Source of the DNA: Paragyromitra xinjiangensis
Taxonomy: Eukaryota > Ascomycota > Pezizomycetes > Pezizales > Discinaceae
Assembly: GCA_038503065.1 (NCBI GenBank)
Contig: JBCAMK010000005.1
Span: 1,798,001 to 1,862,000 of the forward strand
Direction of reading: 5' to 3'
Length of the DNA stretch: 64,000 bases
A program made the position numbers and the translations under genes. The notes beneath the pieces were generated by a model, which did no database searches, was not told where the DNA came from, and saw only the letters and a program-made list of their open reading frames with translations. Shown one piece after another: positions 48,205 to 61,701 of this stretch (position 1 is its first letter; every line of letters begins with the position of its first letter).

Positions 48205-49173
48205 CTAAATCTTCTCCCAACTCCCCGACAAACTGGCCGTAGAACCCTCCATCGGCTCATCCATAAACATCTCCTCAACCCTCTGCACCCTCCCCTTCTC
48301 CCACTCCACCTCCACCTCTTCCTCCACCTCCTCCACCGTCCTCTCTCCATCCCCAAACACCTTCTTAAACCCATGATCATACGACCACCACATCGACTTC
48401 CAAACCCTATCATTCATCGCAACCACCCACCCCGGAGCCCTCCCACCACCACTCCCCGGAGCCAACCTCGCAACCAAAAACGCACCCAACACCAACGGCA
48501 GCCAAACCCCGGCAAACAACACTCCCCCAATCCTCTGTCCCACACTCGTAATCCTATACGGCTCCAACCCCTCCAAATACCTCCTATACTCCAGCGGCAG
48601 GTCATGCTGGACAGCGCCAGACGTGATCAAGCCCAGATACCGCTTCGACGCCTGTGCGTCCCCAGCACGGGTTTTGCTCTGGGGAGCAAGCAGGGTGTGG
48701 GCTTTCAGCGGTTCGGCTCCGGAGACGGGGAAACAGTCGACGGTGACATCCTGGTATGATGCGCCGCCGCCTTCGGTCGCGATGATGGTCGCGTAGTCGG
48801 TTGGAGTAACCTCGTAGACGACGCCGACGAGGGACGGGGTGAGGAGGGAGGTGGATTCGGTGTGGATGGGCTGCACGTTTGCGACCCGGGGCTCGAAGTA
48901 GGCGATTCCTGGGAGGTTGAATACTAGTTTGAGGGTTGGGACGGTTACGACGGTTGCGCTGAGGGGCTTGATGCCGCGGCGGCCTTGGAAGGTGCCGCTG
49001 TCGAGGTTGGAGCCGTAGGCGAGGTAGAGGAGGTTAGAGGAGGTGGGGGGGAGTGGGAGTGGGGGTTTGGGGAGGAGGAAGGACGGGGCGTAGAGGTTGA
49101 GGAGGTGGGTGACGGTGGCAGTGAGTTCGGCGCATTCGAGATGGCGGAAGGGGGAGGGTGATCGGGATGACAT
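48205..49173 (-). CDS. Gamma-glutamylcyclotransferase-like protein with a C-terminal membrane helix
   Basis: An intronless frame of 322 residues. The signature YLAYGSNLDSGTF (YGSNL about 53-57) with RRGIKPLSA marks the gamma-glutamylcyclotransferase fold, which turns gamma-glutamyl amino acids or glutathione-derived peptides into 5-oxoproline. The family's acidic catalytic position probably lies in the segment YATIIATEGGGASYQDV. Unlike the compact human enzyme, a hydrophobic stretch (GGVLFAGVWLPLVLGAFLVA, about 230-250) suggests a membrane anchor, followed by a charged, acidic tail. The start at 49173 was preferred over an in-frame ATG at 49257, which would add 28 residues of low quality. Divergent from PAM17 with 332 bases between starts. 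Activity is inferred from the fold. Confidence 0.88.
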   Translation of the reverse strand: MSSRSPSPFRHLECAELTATVTHLLNLYAPSFLLPKPPLPLPPTSSNLLYLAYGSNLDSGTFQGRRGIKPLSATVVTVPTLKLVFNLPGIAYFEPRVANVQPIHTESTSLLTPSLVGVVYEVTPTDYATIIATEGGGASYQDVTVDCFPVSGAEPLKAHTLLAPQSKTRAGDAQASKRYLGLITSGAVQHDLPLEYRRYLEGLEPYRITSVGQRIGGVLFAGVWLPLVLGAFLVARLAPGSGGGRAPGWVVAMNDRVWKSMWWSYDHGFKKVFGDGERTVEEVEEEVEVEWEKGRVQRVEEMFMDEPMEGSTASLSGSWEKI

Positions 49174-49505
49174 GATTTGGGGTGGAAATGGCGTTTTTGA
49201 GGTTCGGTGCCGGGGATTATGTAGGGAGGGATTCGGAGTTCCGGGAGTGAATCTCACGGCCGAGAGGCTCTTCCGGGGAGAGGGAATTGGACCCCAAAAC
49301 TACCAGGGATTGGAGATTGTAATTGAGATCAGTAATTGTGGTATTGTAGTAATTGTGGTAATAGTAGTTGTAGTAATTGTAACAATTGCAGCAATTGCAG
49401 TAATTGCATCCCTCAGCCACATCCTCCTGTCAATCTCTTCCACCCAACAGCCACCATCACCACAATCTGCCCCTCCCCCACCATCACTCACCACCACCAC
49501 CAACA
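49174..49505. promoter_or_regulatory. Bidirectional promoter with TAATTG-type microsatellite
   Basis: The 332-base gap between two divergent starts contains an imperfect simple repeat at about 49318-49410, made of runs of GTAATTGTGG, GTAGTAATTG and GCAGCAATTG units. The remainder towards PAM17 is pyrimidine/CA-rich. The microsatellite sits where upstream control elements of both genes would be expected. Confidence 0.5.
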
Positions 49506-50162
49506 ATGCTCTCTCAATCCTCAACTCCCCTGCGCGCCGCAGCCCTCCGCCTCCTCCCCCTCTCCCCCTCTCCCTCCCTCTCCTCCCCCTTCTTCCCCCG
49601 CCATGCCTCCTCCGCCGCCGCCACCACCCCCCCAACCACATCAACAACAACCCCCCACGTAAAGCTCGACTGGGACTCCTTCCTCCGCCTCCGCAAGGTC
49701 CGCCGTCGCTACAACCTCGTCTCCTCCATGTTCGGCTCCATGCTCGGCACCTCCGCCGGCATCAGCTACCTCGCAAACAAAGAGATCGACCCCACCCAGA
49801 TGATCATGGGAATGGACCCACTAATCATGTTCGGTCTCGCAACCCTCAGCTGCGGCGCCGTCGGATGGCTAGCTGGGCCCGTCCTAGGGAGCAGCGCATT
49901 CGCATTGATGAACGCGAAGCACATGGAGCAAATTGCAGAGGTTGAACCCTCCCCCCCCCACAGTGTAGATCGTGCTAACACACTACAGAGAGAACGAGAG
50001 TTCCTACAACATATCAAGAAGAACCGTGTCGATCCGTCGTTCCAGTCGTTCAGCAACCCGGTGCCGGATTACTACGGCGAGAAGATCGGCTCCGTGAAAC
50101 AGTATCGACAGTGGCTGAGAGACCAGCGTGCTTACAATCGGAAAAGTAAGAATTTCTTGTAA
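49506..50162 (+). CDS. PAM17: Pam17, subunit of the mitochondrial presequence-translocase motor
   Basis: Pam17 helps assemble the import motor at the TIM23 channel in the mitochondrial inner membrane. A Ser/Pro/Arg-rich presequence (about 1-40) precedes the conserved LDWDSFLRLRKVRRRYNLV, two membrane segments (around SMLGTSAGISYL and PLIMFGLATLSCGAVGWLAGP) and the C-terminal block KNRVDPSFQSFSNPVPDYYG. The reading frame is open throughout, but 49941-49988 looks like a 48-base intron with a TGCTAAC branch and ACAG acceptor. Removing it joins QIAE to RERE as I would expect from relatives and gives about 202 residues instead of 218. The donor (GTTGAA) is weak. Confidence 0.93.
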   Translation: MLSQSSTPLRAAALRLLPLSPSPSLSSPFFPRHASSAAATTPPTTSTTTPHVKLDWDSFLRLRKVRRRYNLVSSMFGSMLGTSAGISYLANKEIDPTQMIMGMDPLIMFGLATLSCGAVGWLAGPVLGSSAFALMNAKHMEQIAEVEPSPPHSVDRANTLQREREFLQHIKKNRVDPSFQSFSNPVPDYYGEKIGSVKQYRQWLRDQRAYNRKSKNFL

Positions 50163-51581
50163 ATGAATGTTGTGGGGGGGGGGTATTAGAACTGTTATAG
50201 GATGGTTTGTTGGATTGGATACAGGTGGCATTGAGGAGTGTAGGAACGGGATTTTATTTGGAGTTTTCTTTTTTTTTTTCTTTCCTCACACTTCTTTTTC
50301 TTCTCCGTTCATCGTCCTCCACTTCCTCTCCCCTCTTTGGTCTGCTCTGTTTGTATAGTTTTTCTTCTGTTTTTTTTCCCGCATTTTCATCTCGACTTCG
50401 TTCTGGTATTTTTCCTGTTCTGGTAGGGAAGAGTTGTCGTGTACCCTCCCTCCCTCTGTATATATATACAAGAAACAGCCACAGCTTTCGTTTCGATCGT
50501 GGGGATATAGACTGCGAGTGATCACTCATGATTCTTCTACCCATTCTCAACCCATGTCTAAGTAATCCCCCCAAACCAAAGGACTCAAACACGCGAGTGA
50601 TGTCTCATGATATCTGACTACGCGCTGCCAGACTCACCACGGCACCAGTAATGACTCACCGCCATTATGAATTATCAATCAATCAATAAATAAAGACTCC
50701 CTAGTCGAGCCGGTTGGCCAAGTCTCTAATCCTGTCATCCGACGCTACTTCACCCCGTTTGGCATGTACCTAGAGCGAATCCACAACCTTGACAAGGTAG
50801 CAATCAAGATGAGCTACAACTCCAATCAAGTCTCACCCAAAACCAACCAACATTCACACGGCAAAGAACCCCCAATTAAATCACAGCAATTCATTCAACC
50901 CCTTTAACTCAACAGACCATAATATACAATCTCCCCCCCTCCACGCTCATTCCAATAAACCTTTGTAAATTCCCAACAAAAGACCTACAGCTCTAAACCT
51001 AAGCCGCTCACAGCAAATAAATCCAATAACGAACGAAACATCCCGTACAAGCGCAGCTCACACCCAAACAAAACCCCCCCAAGAAATGAAAAACGAAGAC
51101 CCGCCCAACGCAGTTCCAACAAAGAAAAAAAAACAAAATAGCAAAAGACTCCAGGTAGTACAATACAACCACCAAGAGATAGGAACCAGTTACAGCAATT
51201 TAATAACACCCCCTAAAAAAACCCCCCACTCCACTACTCTCATATCCTCCTCCCGCCAGATGATTAAGTAATGCATGAGAGGAAAAAAAAAAAAGAAACC
51301 CATTTTGTTTGCACGTGTATGAAATAACACCCGATGAACTGATTTAGCCAAACAAAATAAAAGAAATGTGAATAGTAGCAACGGCATTTTCGAAGAAAGT
51401 AGGGGCAGTAAAATACACGTGAGAGGAGAAATAAATAGTAGTAAAGGGAGTGATGGTAAAAGCAACACCTCTAAAAAAAAAAAAGCCGACTCACTTAACC
51501 CCAGAAGAAAAAAACCAAAAGAGTAAAGAAATAACCTCCTCAAATCTCACCATACCCCAGAACAATAACTTCACTCCTCAA
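50163..51581. other. Intergenic between convergent genes
   Basis: About 1.4 kb. Homopolymer runs of A, C and G are common (for example at 50174-50183 and 51280-51296), as expected of 3' untranslated and spacer DNA. No gene recognised. Confidence 0.55.
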
Positions 51582-54500
51582 TTAATCCATATCTGCATCC
51601 ATATCCTCATCTTCGTCCCCATCATCCAACATCTCCTCATCTTCATCTCCCGCGAAGCTAGGTTCCCTTGTCTCATCATAGATCACACTACCTCCTTGAC
51701 CACCAGCTGCGCTCTCCTCCCCACTTCCCGCACCAGGGCCATCATTGGCCACCACAAGTGATAGCTTCGAATTAATTTGGTGACGTGGATCATTGGTACT
51801 CGGAACATCTGGAACGGTAGCGGGTGCGAGTCCCCTAGCAGCGCGCTGTTTATCCTCTTCCTCCCACCTCTCCAGCCGCCTGGTGGTTCTGCGAACAGCA
51901 GCGGCGATTGATGAAGATTCTTCCCCATAATCGTCTTCCTCCTCGTCCACGGGAATAAGACCAGCAGCCGAAGGGTGAAGAGTCCCGTTGGCGAAACGTC
52001 TATGATGCAGGTCGCGGTGGTCGTTATGCTCCAGTTTGATCTTCTTTGGGATTGGCTCAAACCCAACACCCTCTTCGCCAACGATGCTAGCACCGTTCCC
52101 AAGCAGGTTGCCATCGTCGCCGAGGATGATGTCAGGATCTTTGTCTACAGCCACTACCATCTCATGAACACGTACAACCTTCAGCTCCCGCTCATCATCA
52201 CTCTTCGCGAATGGATCCTCAAGGTTCTTGATCCGCCTCCAAGCCCTGACCATAGCACCTTCCTTCAGTCTCGTCTTCCTCGTTTTCCTGTCAAGACTTC
52301 TTAGTTTGCGGTCAATCATATAATCGGCTCTATCCTTCCTGTTCTGCTGAACAGCAAGCTGATGACTCGTTAGCGGCCTCTGCTTTGGACCTCTATCGAT
52401 ACCCATCGCAAGACTTCCCTTCTCCCCCATCGAAGATGGTTGGATGGATCTCGTGGCAGTCATGATATGACCCAATGCATCAGGAGTGGATAGTTGCTTC
52501 CCGCCGGTCCTCAGAATGATGCGTGGAGTTCCTTTAATTTCGCCGTCAGCGTTCCGTTTGCCAGATCCTTTTGGCCGACCACCTTTATTTTTGGGTGTCG
52601 GTTCTAATGTAGAGCCAGGTGTGTCGGGGCCCTCGTTGTTAAGAAGGTTGGCGATTTTGGTAACATTTGTAACACGACGGCCGGTATTCTTACCATTGGC
52701 TGTGGGCGTCATGAAGTTTTGAGGAGACGCGGAGCGTGTTTGATCTTGGTTATCGCCTGAATCGTACTCGTATGGAAAGGACTCGGTATGTGAATAATTG
52801 CGGATCTTGATGTTGCGGGTTGAGTTACGAACGGAGCCTTCATAGGGAACGTCAGTACCTTCAAAGGATATATGAACAAAGAGAAGGATCTGAAGCAAAA
52901 GAAGTGGATTATAATATACGTTGTCCATTTCTCTCACTAGGGGTAACCATACTGGGAGGGGGCGAACCTGCAGGTGATTGTCCATCCTCTTCTGGAGAAG
53001 GAGCAATGTCTATATCATCCATGAATGTCAGAACCCACTCTCAGAGCCTCCGCCAAGACAAAGACCGATGAACAAGATGGTTACTCACGTTTCTTTCCTT
53101 TCTTCCCAGTTGACGGTGCGGGAGCATTCCCAATCTCCTCGATCAATTCTGCACAAATCACGTGTCAGCGCTATGCACTTGCCCACCTTTCCTTGCCCTA
53201 CTCATGTTCCCGGCACACACACCCTCAACAAAAAGAAGATATGGAGGGTACACACTTTTTCGTTCGATCTGCATCCGCTCTCCAAACTCAATTTCTTGGG
53301 TTGCATCAACGTTCTCCAAGGCGGCCTGTTCCTCAGTTAAATGCTCAAACTGTGGGACCTTGCAAGGGATCCCGCCGTCTTTTGCTTCTTGACCTTTCCC
53401 ATAAGGATTTTCCATAGCCGATTTGGCCGAGAAGTCCCCTTCAAGATACCACCACATTAGCCATAAGAAAGCCCTTGCCCTACTCTTGCTTGAAAGCGTG
53501 CTTCTCATGATAAGGTCATAAAAATCCCTCGATTCGGGGAAATGCATCTCAGAGACCTTGGGCGCGTAGGTGGAGAGTAGAAACACCAGGTTTATAGGGT
53601 TCGTGCGGGGGACATGAAGCCCGGTAAGCTGCTCAAGGGTTAGCGGTTCTTTACGATCCTCGCAAGCACCCTTGAGAATCGACTTTAAGCGGGGAGCGTC
53701 TTGAAGCTGTTTGTAGGCGTGCGCATCGGTGTAGGATTGTAGCGACGGGATAGCGTGGTAGGTCCGTAGCTGGGCTTTCATTTCAGGGAAGACTGCAGAA
53801 GGACGGATTAGCTGTCTGTTTTTCTTTTTCCTTCCAATTCACCAAAGCAAGAACCCATGGCAAGCAATCCCGCCATACCATGCCGATCGGCTCTCCTCCA
53901 GGAAGGAGTATGAGAAATTAAAAAGAACTCACAGTTCAGGGTTGTGTTCATCCTCCCAACGTTTACCAACAAACACACCATAGCCATATTCAACGCATTG
54001 GCCCTCTCGCTCATGAGCTTATCCCTCAAGATCTTGCTCGTCTTGCTGCTCCGGGCCATAGCATCGATGTACACGTCCGCAAAGGTGCATTCCTTCTTCC
54101 CGTCATAGCTATTCGTAAAGACGTGTTTCGAATCCGTAAAGATCGCCTGCAAGAACTCGAATTGAATATCCTTCCTCCAGAGCGGAACACCGTCAGGTTT
54201 CTTTAGATGTTTGATTTTGCTTCCCGAGAAAAACGAGGTCTGCTGTTTTCGCCCGAGTCCGCCCGTGTGATTACCACTTCCGCTCCCAGCACCACCGGCT
54301 CCCCCGCCGCCGCCACTTCCGCCGCCGACTCCTCCGGAGACACTGGAGGCTTGGGAGATATTCACACCCGCTCCACGGGATGTTGCACGTCCGTTACTGC
54401 TGTGACGCTCCTCGAAATCGGCGGAAGAAGGACGGGTATCCGTGTGACCTGCTCCTCCACCATTTCCTCCGCGGTCTTTGCCATCATTCGAGTGGATAGA

Positions 54501-54608
54501 GCTTTGTGGCCGTATCTTGCCCGGAATAGACTTGGGGTGAATAGTGTTCAAATCTAGGTTGGCAGCAGGAGCCGTTGAGGCGACGGGCGACGATACCTCA
54601 GACGTCAT
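51582..54608 (-). CDS. IES1: INO80 chromatin-remodelling complex subunit Ies1-like
   Basis: Five exons on the minus strand (54608-53933, 53792-53256, 53148-53089, 53009-52920, 52858-51582) give 879 residues. The first 130 residues are low-complexity, with a Gly/Ser stretch. The conserved core (about 130-400) contains DGVPLWRKDIQFEFLQAIF, FADVYIDAMARSSKTSKIL, MAMVCLLVNVGRMNTTLN, MKAQLRTYHAIPSLQSY, LQDAPRLKSILKGACED and STLSSKSRARAFLWLMWWYLE, which I recall as the Ies1 family of the INO80 nucleosome remodeller. A later AT-hook-like GGRPKGSGKRN (about 545-555) and a very acidic C-terminal tail would suit DNA and histone contact. The internal 60- and 90-base exons were set by phase. The identification rests on memory of family conservation. 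Confidence 0.85.
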
Positions 54609-57600
54609 TGTTCGGGGGAGAGGGGGTTTGTGCGAGTGCGCGATGGGGGGAAGAGGGAGTTTTTTTTTATCTTCAAAGTTTCTTTCTTTTCTTTGTTTTC
54701 TTTGAGGGTTCTCTCTGGATAAAAGGATGATGCGACAGCGGGATTGGTGTTGATCGATGGTTCGTAGGGGGAATGTTTAGAGAGAAGGTTTAATCTTCTT
54801 CTTCTCGTTCCTCTTTGTCGATTATTTCACGATGAAGGGGGAAACACAGGAATAGATATCTGTCTGCCTTCCTCTCTCTGTCTGCCTGCCTGTCTGCCTC
54901 CCTATTTCTTTCACACCCTTTAACTTTTCTCGCCTCTCTCTTCTCTCTCTCTCTTTTTTTCTCTCTCTAAAGAAGGCAAAGCTTGCTGCACAGATGTTGA
55001 TTCTGGAGCTGTGTTGGCATCGCTTAAGGGAGTTTTGTGATTTGATGTCGTGATTCTAGGGGAAGAAGAGGTGAGGGGTGGGGAGATATGGAGAAGGCTG
55101 TAGAGTAGCGGTATTGATGGGCGATCGGAAGTTTGAGGGCGGAAAGGACGAGGGAAAAAAACAGTTGTCTGTGGCCCTTCAGAACGGCGTTTGGCCTGTT
55201 GGCGTCTCAGCCAGGGGAGAAGAGAAGGAGGCATCCATCAACAACAACATTCCCCCTTCTCCTCCACCCCTCCAAGTCAAATCATCATCACGAGAGATTC
55301 AGAATACCAATATTATCTTGTCATCACGGACCAGCCCACCCTCCGCTGCCCCCTGGCCCCAAAAGAACTCCCGTACCACACCAAATAGAATACTCCTCAG
55401 TCCACACGATAGCCCGCGATGTTTCTCACCGCTGTTTCCATGGCAAGTGTAGATATGTAGGTAGATAGGTAGATATGTACTCTACAGTTACACCCCTTCC
55501 CACCATCTGCCAACACATTCATTCATCTCTGTCCACCACAACCACCACCACCACTACCGTCCCTTCATCCGGATACCGGTGGGAAGAAAAAACTCTTCTC
55601 GAAACCCCTCCTCCCCCTTCACCGAGGCCTTTCCACAACACACAGCCACTGATTGGGAGGAAAGTTTTCTTTTTCACGAGATGCCAACTGGGAGAATCAC
55701 TCCTCAGTGTTTACCGATGTGTATGTGTTTTTTTTTCCATATCGCCGCGCCCTGTTTGTGCTTTGTACGCAAAGAGCCGCATCCCGGGTGTTGCCTCGTG
55801 CAGGAGCTATCTACCGTTTTGGGCCGCCGCTGGTTCCTTGGTTGTGCCACACCAGACCTAACGTTAGACTAAGCGAGAATATATCTCGCAACCGAGCGCA
55901 CGAAAACAGTCTCTACGATAGGACGCTTCAGCATGAACCTGATCGCGATCTCTATACAACGGTAGTTCTCCACCATCTCCCCTCCCTGCCATGGTAGCTA
56001 CACTTGCGTGTGACGACTTGCTTCCAAGTTTTCTCTCTGGCCATGGCAATAGCGACGCGAGTGATCTTCTATGATCCTCCGCATCTGCAGCTACGTTGGC
56101 CTACATCTCCCCTCAGATCGGGATCCTAATAGTGGAAACTCCACCCAGCCTTATCACCCTATTCGCCTCCTCAACAACCGACACTATCAAACCAGCCCAC
56201 AAGGGCGTTTTCATGTGGCCATTATCAGAATCCCCTCCAAACCCTATGTAGCCCTCCTTCGCATGTACCGTTTTATTTCCTCTCCGACTGCAGCTGTCGT
56301 GCCGAAGCTTATTACGTCCCGAACCATCACTGGGCCTCCATGAGCGTCTCTACGGCGATTGGAAGGGTGTTCTCGGGTCCAAACTCAACTCTTCAAATCG
56401 GGTTGACTGTTCTTGCCGTTACTGGGGAAGATCGTCGATTCCAGGAACCTGGTCGAAGGAATTCACTCCAAACGGACTTCAGGCAACCCACCACATCATT
56501 TAAAACACCGTTTATCCTGCTCTCCCAGCTGATGCAGGAATCGTTTTATAAGTTTCCTGCATTCCATAAGGGTCTCCGTGCACGATAGTGGGAAACGGAA
56601 ATCCCATTAATGCCGATTTTCTTATCTCCTAATGCAGGTGATAAAAGTCACTCAGGCAAAGTCAATTACCACTTTAAAACTTAGATGTGCATTTCTTGGG
56701 CCAAGGGAATAATTTCAAAAGCAAGATAGATATCGAAATATTCCCTTTGTTGGGCCTCATTATCCGTTGATAAATGGGCATTTTATTCACTCTTACTACC
56801 GTATATCAAAATCATGCTCATACCCCACGCGGACTATTGCGTGCACCAATTATGGGGGGAAAAAGAGGTATTTCTCTATAGCTATCCACAGCCCTATCCC
56901 CTGAACTAACTAGACACACACGGAGAACAAAAAATAATAGACTACCCAGAGTTTCCCTCCGTATGCAGACCCAAATGCAGACCCGGAAAATAAGAGGAAA
57001 ACTAGAAAAAACCGAACCCATTATCATCGTACATGAAAAAATATCCATGGAAAACAAAAACGCCGGGTAGATATTGATACAACCTTCTTTTCCTTTCTCT
57101 CGTGTGTCGTCTCGAAACTCCCCAGTTCTTTAGCATAGAGAAATTCCCTTCAAAAAGCAATCTGTAACAAAAAAGAAAATAACAAAACCCCTCAAAGGAT
57201 CAAAAACGACAAACAGAAAACAATTCTCCCACCCTTTTTCTTAATTCGGAAAACATGAAAAGAAAAAAACGCAAATAGAAACAGAAACTAAACAAAAAGC
57301 GCCTCTCGTTTCCCCATTCCTAAAAACTTGAAATTCTTTTTGTAATCTCAGCAGAACAACACGAACACATTACTAGTAGCAGATAAAGATAAACCCCACA
57401 ACTAGGAAGAGAACAAAAAATGAAATCGTGTAAATGAAACTCCCAGTTGACAGACCCATCTATACCCATGTTTGTGTTGCGCATAACAGCCCCATATGCA
57501 GAACCCCACGTAATGTAATGCCCTGCCGATACACGAAAGGCCTGAAGAAGCAAGAAATCAAGAGAAAAAGTTGAACATGGCCCGGAGAACTAAACAGAAA

Positions 57601-57812
57601 AACGAGATAGCCATGTAGATGAGAGAATACCAATGAAAATGAAAGCAAAACCTTTTAGAAAATTCAACAAAAATATTGCGCCATGTTTTAAACCCTTTCC
57701 GTTTCTCCCTTCCTTTTTATGCAAGAAGCAGAACAAACAAACCGCATTTTTTTTTTCGTAATCTAGGAAGAAAAAAAAGGCCCAAACATACGCAACGCCG
57801 TGATGATATTGC
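54609..57812. other. 3.2-kb intergenic region
   Basis: This lies between the start of IES1 and the end of DED1, both on the minus strand. The IES1 side has CT-rich simple sequence, including a CTGCCTGTCTGC run at about 54862-54970. A short GTAGATAGGTAGATATGTA repeat lies near 55457-55480. Frames at 55475-55861 and 56071-56588 have no recognisable motifs. The part from about 57000 to 57812 is A-rich on the plus strand and probably contains the DED1 3' untranslated region. Confidence 0.5.
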
Positions 57813-60273
<2,461 letters not shown>

Positions 60274-61701
60274 GATTGCAGTTATCTATTCTTTCGTATT
60301 TGATATTGTGTTTTTGGTTATTTATTGTTGGTACGTCTCGAGTGTTTGTTCGTAGGTTTGCAAAAGAAATCCGTGAAGGTCAAAAGTAACGAAGACCGGC
60401 TGCAAAAGGTGCAAACGAAGGCTCCCGTGACTCCTGTTGTGTTTTGAGGAAAGAAAAAAAGTTGTGTCTTTTTCTACCCTCCCGTCTAATGGATGATTCG
60501 TAACGTCTCGAAAAAGAAGGAACGATGGGAAAGAAAACAAAGTGAAATAACAGAACTCGTGTGAGAAACGAAGGACCGATGATATCCTCTGCTCCTCTGA
60601 CAGATGAGCTGAAAAGGAAGGGGGAAAGAGAAGTAATTTTCTTTGTAGATAGAGGGGGTGGAGGTGTAGGGGAGATAGGGAGGAGTGAAGTGAGAGAAAG
60701 GAAGGGAGGACGATTACTTCAGGTAAGCGAAGAAAAGGGTGGGCGAGAGAAAAATCAAAGGAAAAAGCAAAGAAAAAATCTGCGAAGAGGAAAACGGGAA
60801 GGCAAACGAGCTGACTAAGTGAGCCGCAACGATGGCAAAAATTGGACGAAAATTTTCGGGTTCTTGCTTTCACTTGCGACCAACTGGCCAACCACCTGGC
60901 CAGCGGCAAAAAAAAGCAACAAAAATATGGATAAGGAAAGATGTGGCTGCTGCAGTCAGTGCTGCTTCAGACGGGAATCACTCGCCAGCAACGCTAAGGA
61001 AGGCCAGCAGTACATCCGCGGATACGTATGAAGAAGGCCTACCTGGATAGAGCCATTCGCTGAGCTTTGTTGGCTCTCCTAGCACTTGCCTTAGACTATA
61101 GGTTTGAACTCCAGTACCGGCTACGGTGTCCTGGAGCGATCGAATACAGCCAGATCTTTTTGAGATGAGACTACCATTCTTCTGGGAAGCCTTCTACATG
61201 TACATGGAGTATTCACAACTGCCCGTCCATGCCGGGACGGACAAATGTGACGGTGATGGCCGGGACTCAGGGCTCAGCAAAGAGCGTGGAGCCGCATGAA
61301 AGGCTCTGAGAATATTTGTGCAATTATCACAAGGGAAGACTGGTACCCCTCCCATAACCCTAAATTTAAAGGCTTCCTCGCCAGGTTATTCTTCGGAGTA
61401 ATGGAAATTAAAGTTGTCATTGGCCCCACTCGGATCAGATTAGATAGAAGGGAGACAAACATAGAGTACCTATGACGGGCGGACACCCCCGTGCTGATAC
61501 TTAGCGCGCAACGACGGATGTGCGGGCAGGAGGAGGCTCGTCGCCCCTCCTCCAGGTTTTTCCTTCTTGATTTTTCCGCTGTGCTCTTCCTTTCCTTCTT
61601 CTCCTCCACTTTGCTCGAAGAACCCGTCATATCCTTTGTACTGGGCAGCTGTGCTTCTCCATTCTGTTCTCCCCTCCGTTCTTCGATTGCAAGTCTCAGC
61701 T
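60274..61701. promoter_or_regulatory. Divergent promoter region of DED1 and IDH1
   Basis: About 1.4 kb between divergent starts. The DED1 side (60550-60830) is strongly purine-rich on the plus strand, that is, a pyrimidine-rich leader for DED1. The CTACATGT motif occurs at 61194. No additional gene was recognised; minus-strand frames here run through the leader and lack motifs. Confidence 0.5.

Noticed and set aside
49097..49945. Long proline/histidine/arginine-rich frames opposite and alongside PAM17
   Set aside because: They are out-of-frame readings of the microsatellite, the Ser/Pro-rich presequence and the GC-rich start of PAM17.
55475..56588. Frames of 80-130 residues between IES1 and DED1
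   Set aside because: They are rich in Thr/Pro/Ser runs from simple sequence and have no motifs or convincing splice structure.
60322..60909. 195-residue frame rich in Leu/Phe/Ser upstream of DED1
   Set aside because: It reads through the pyrimidine-rich DED1 leader; composition alone explains its length, and no family is recognised.
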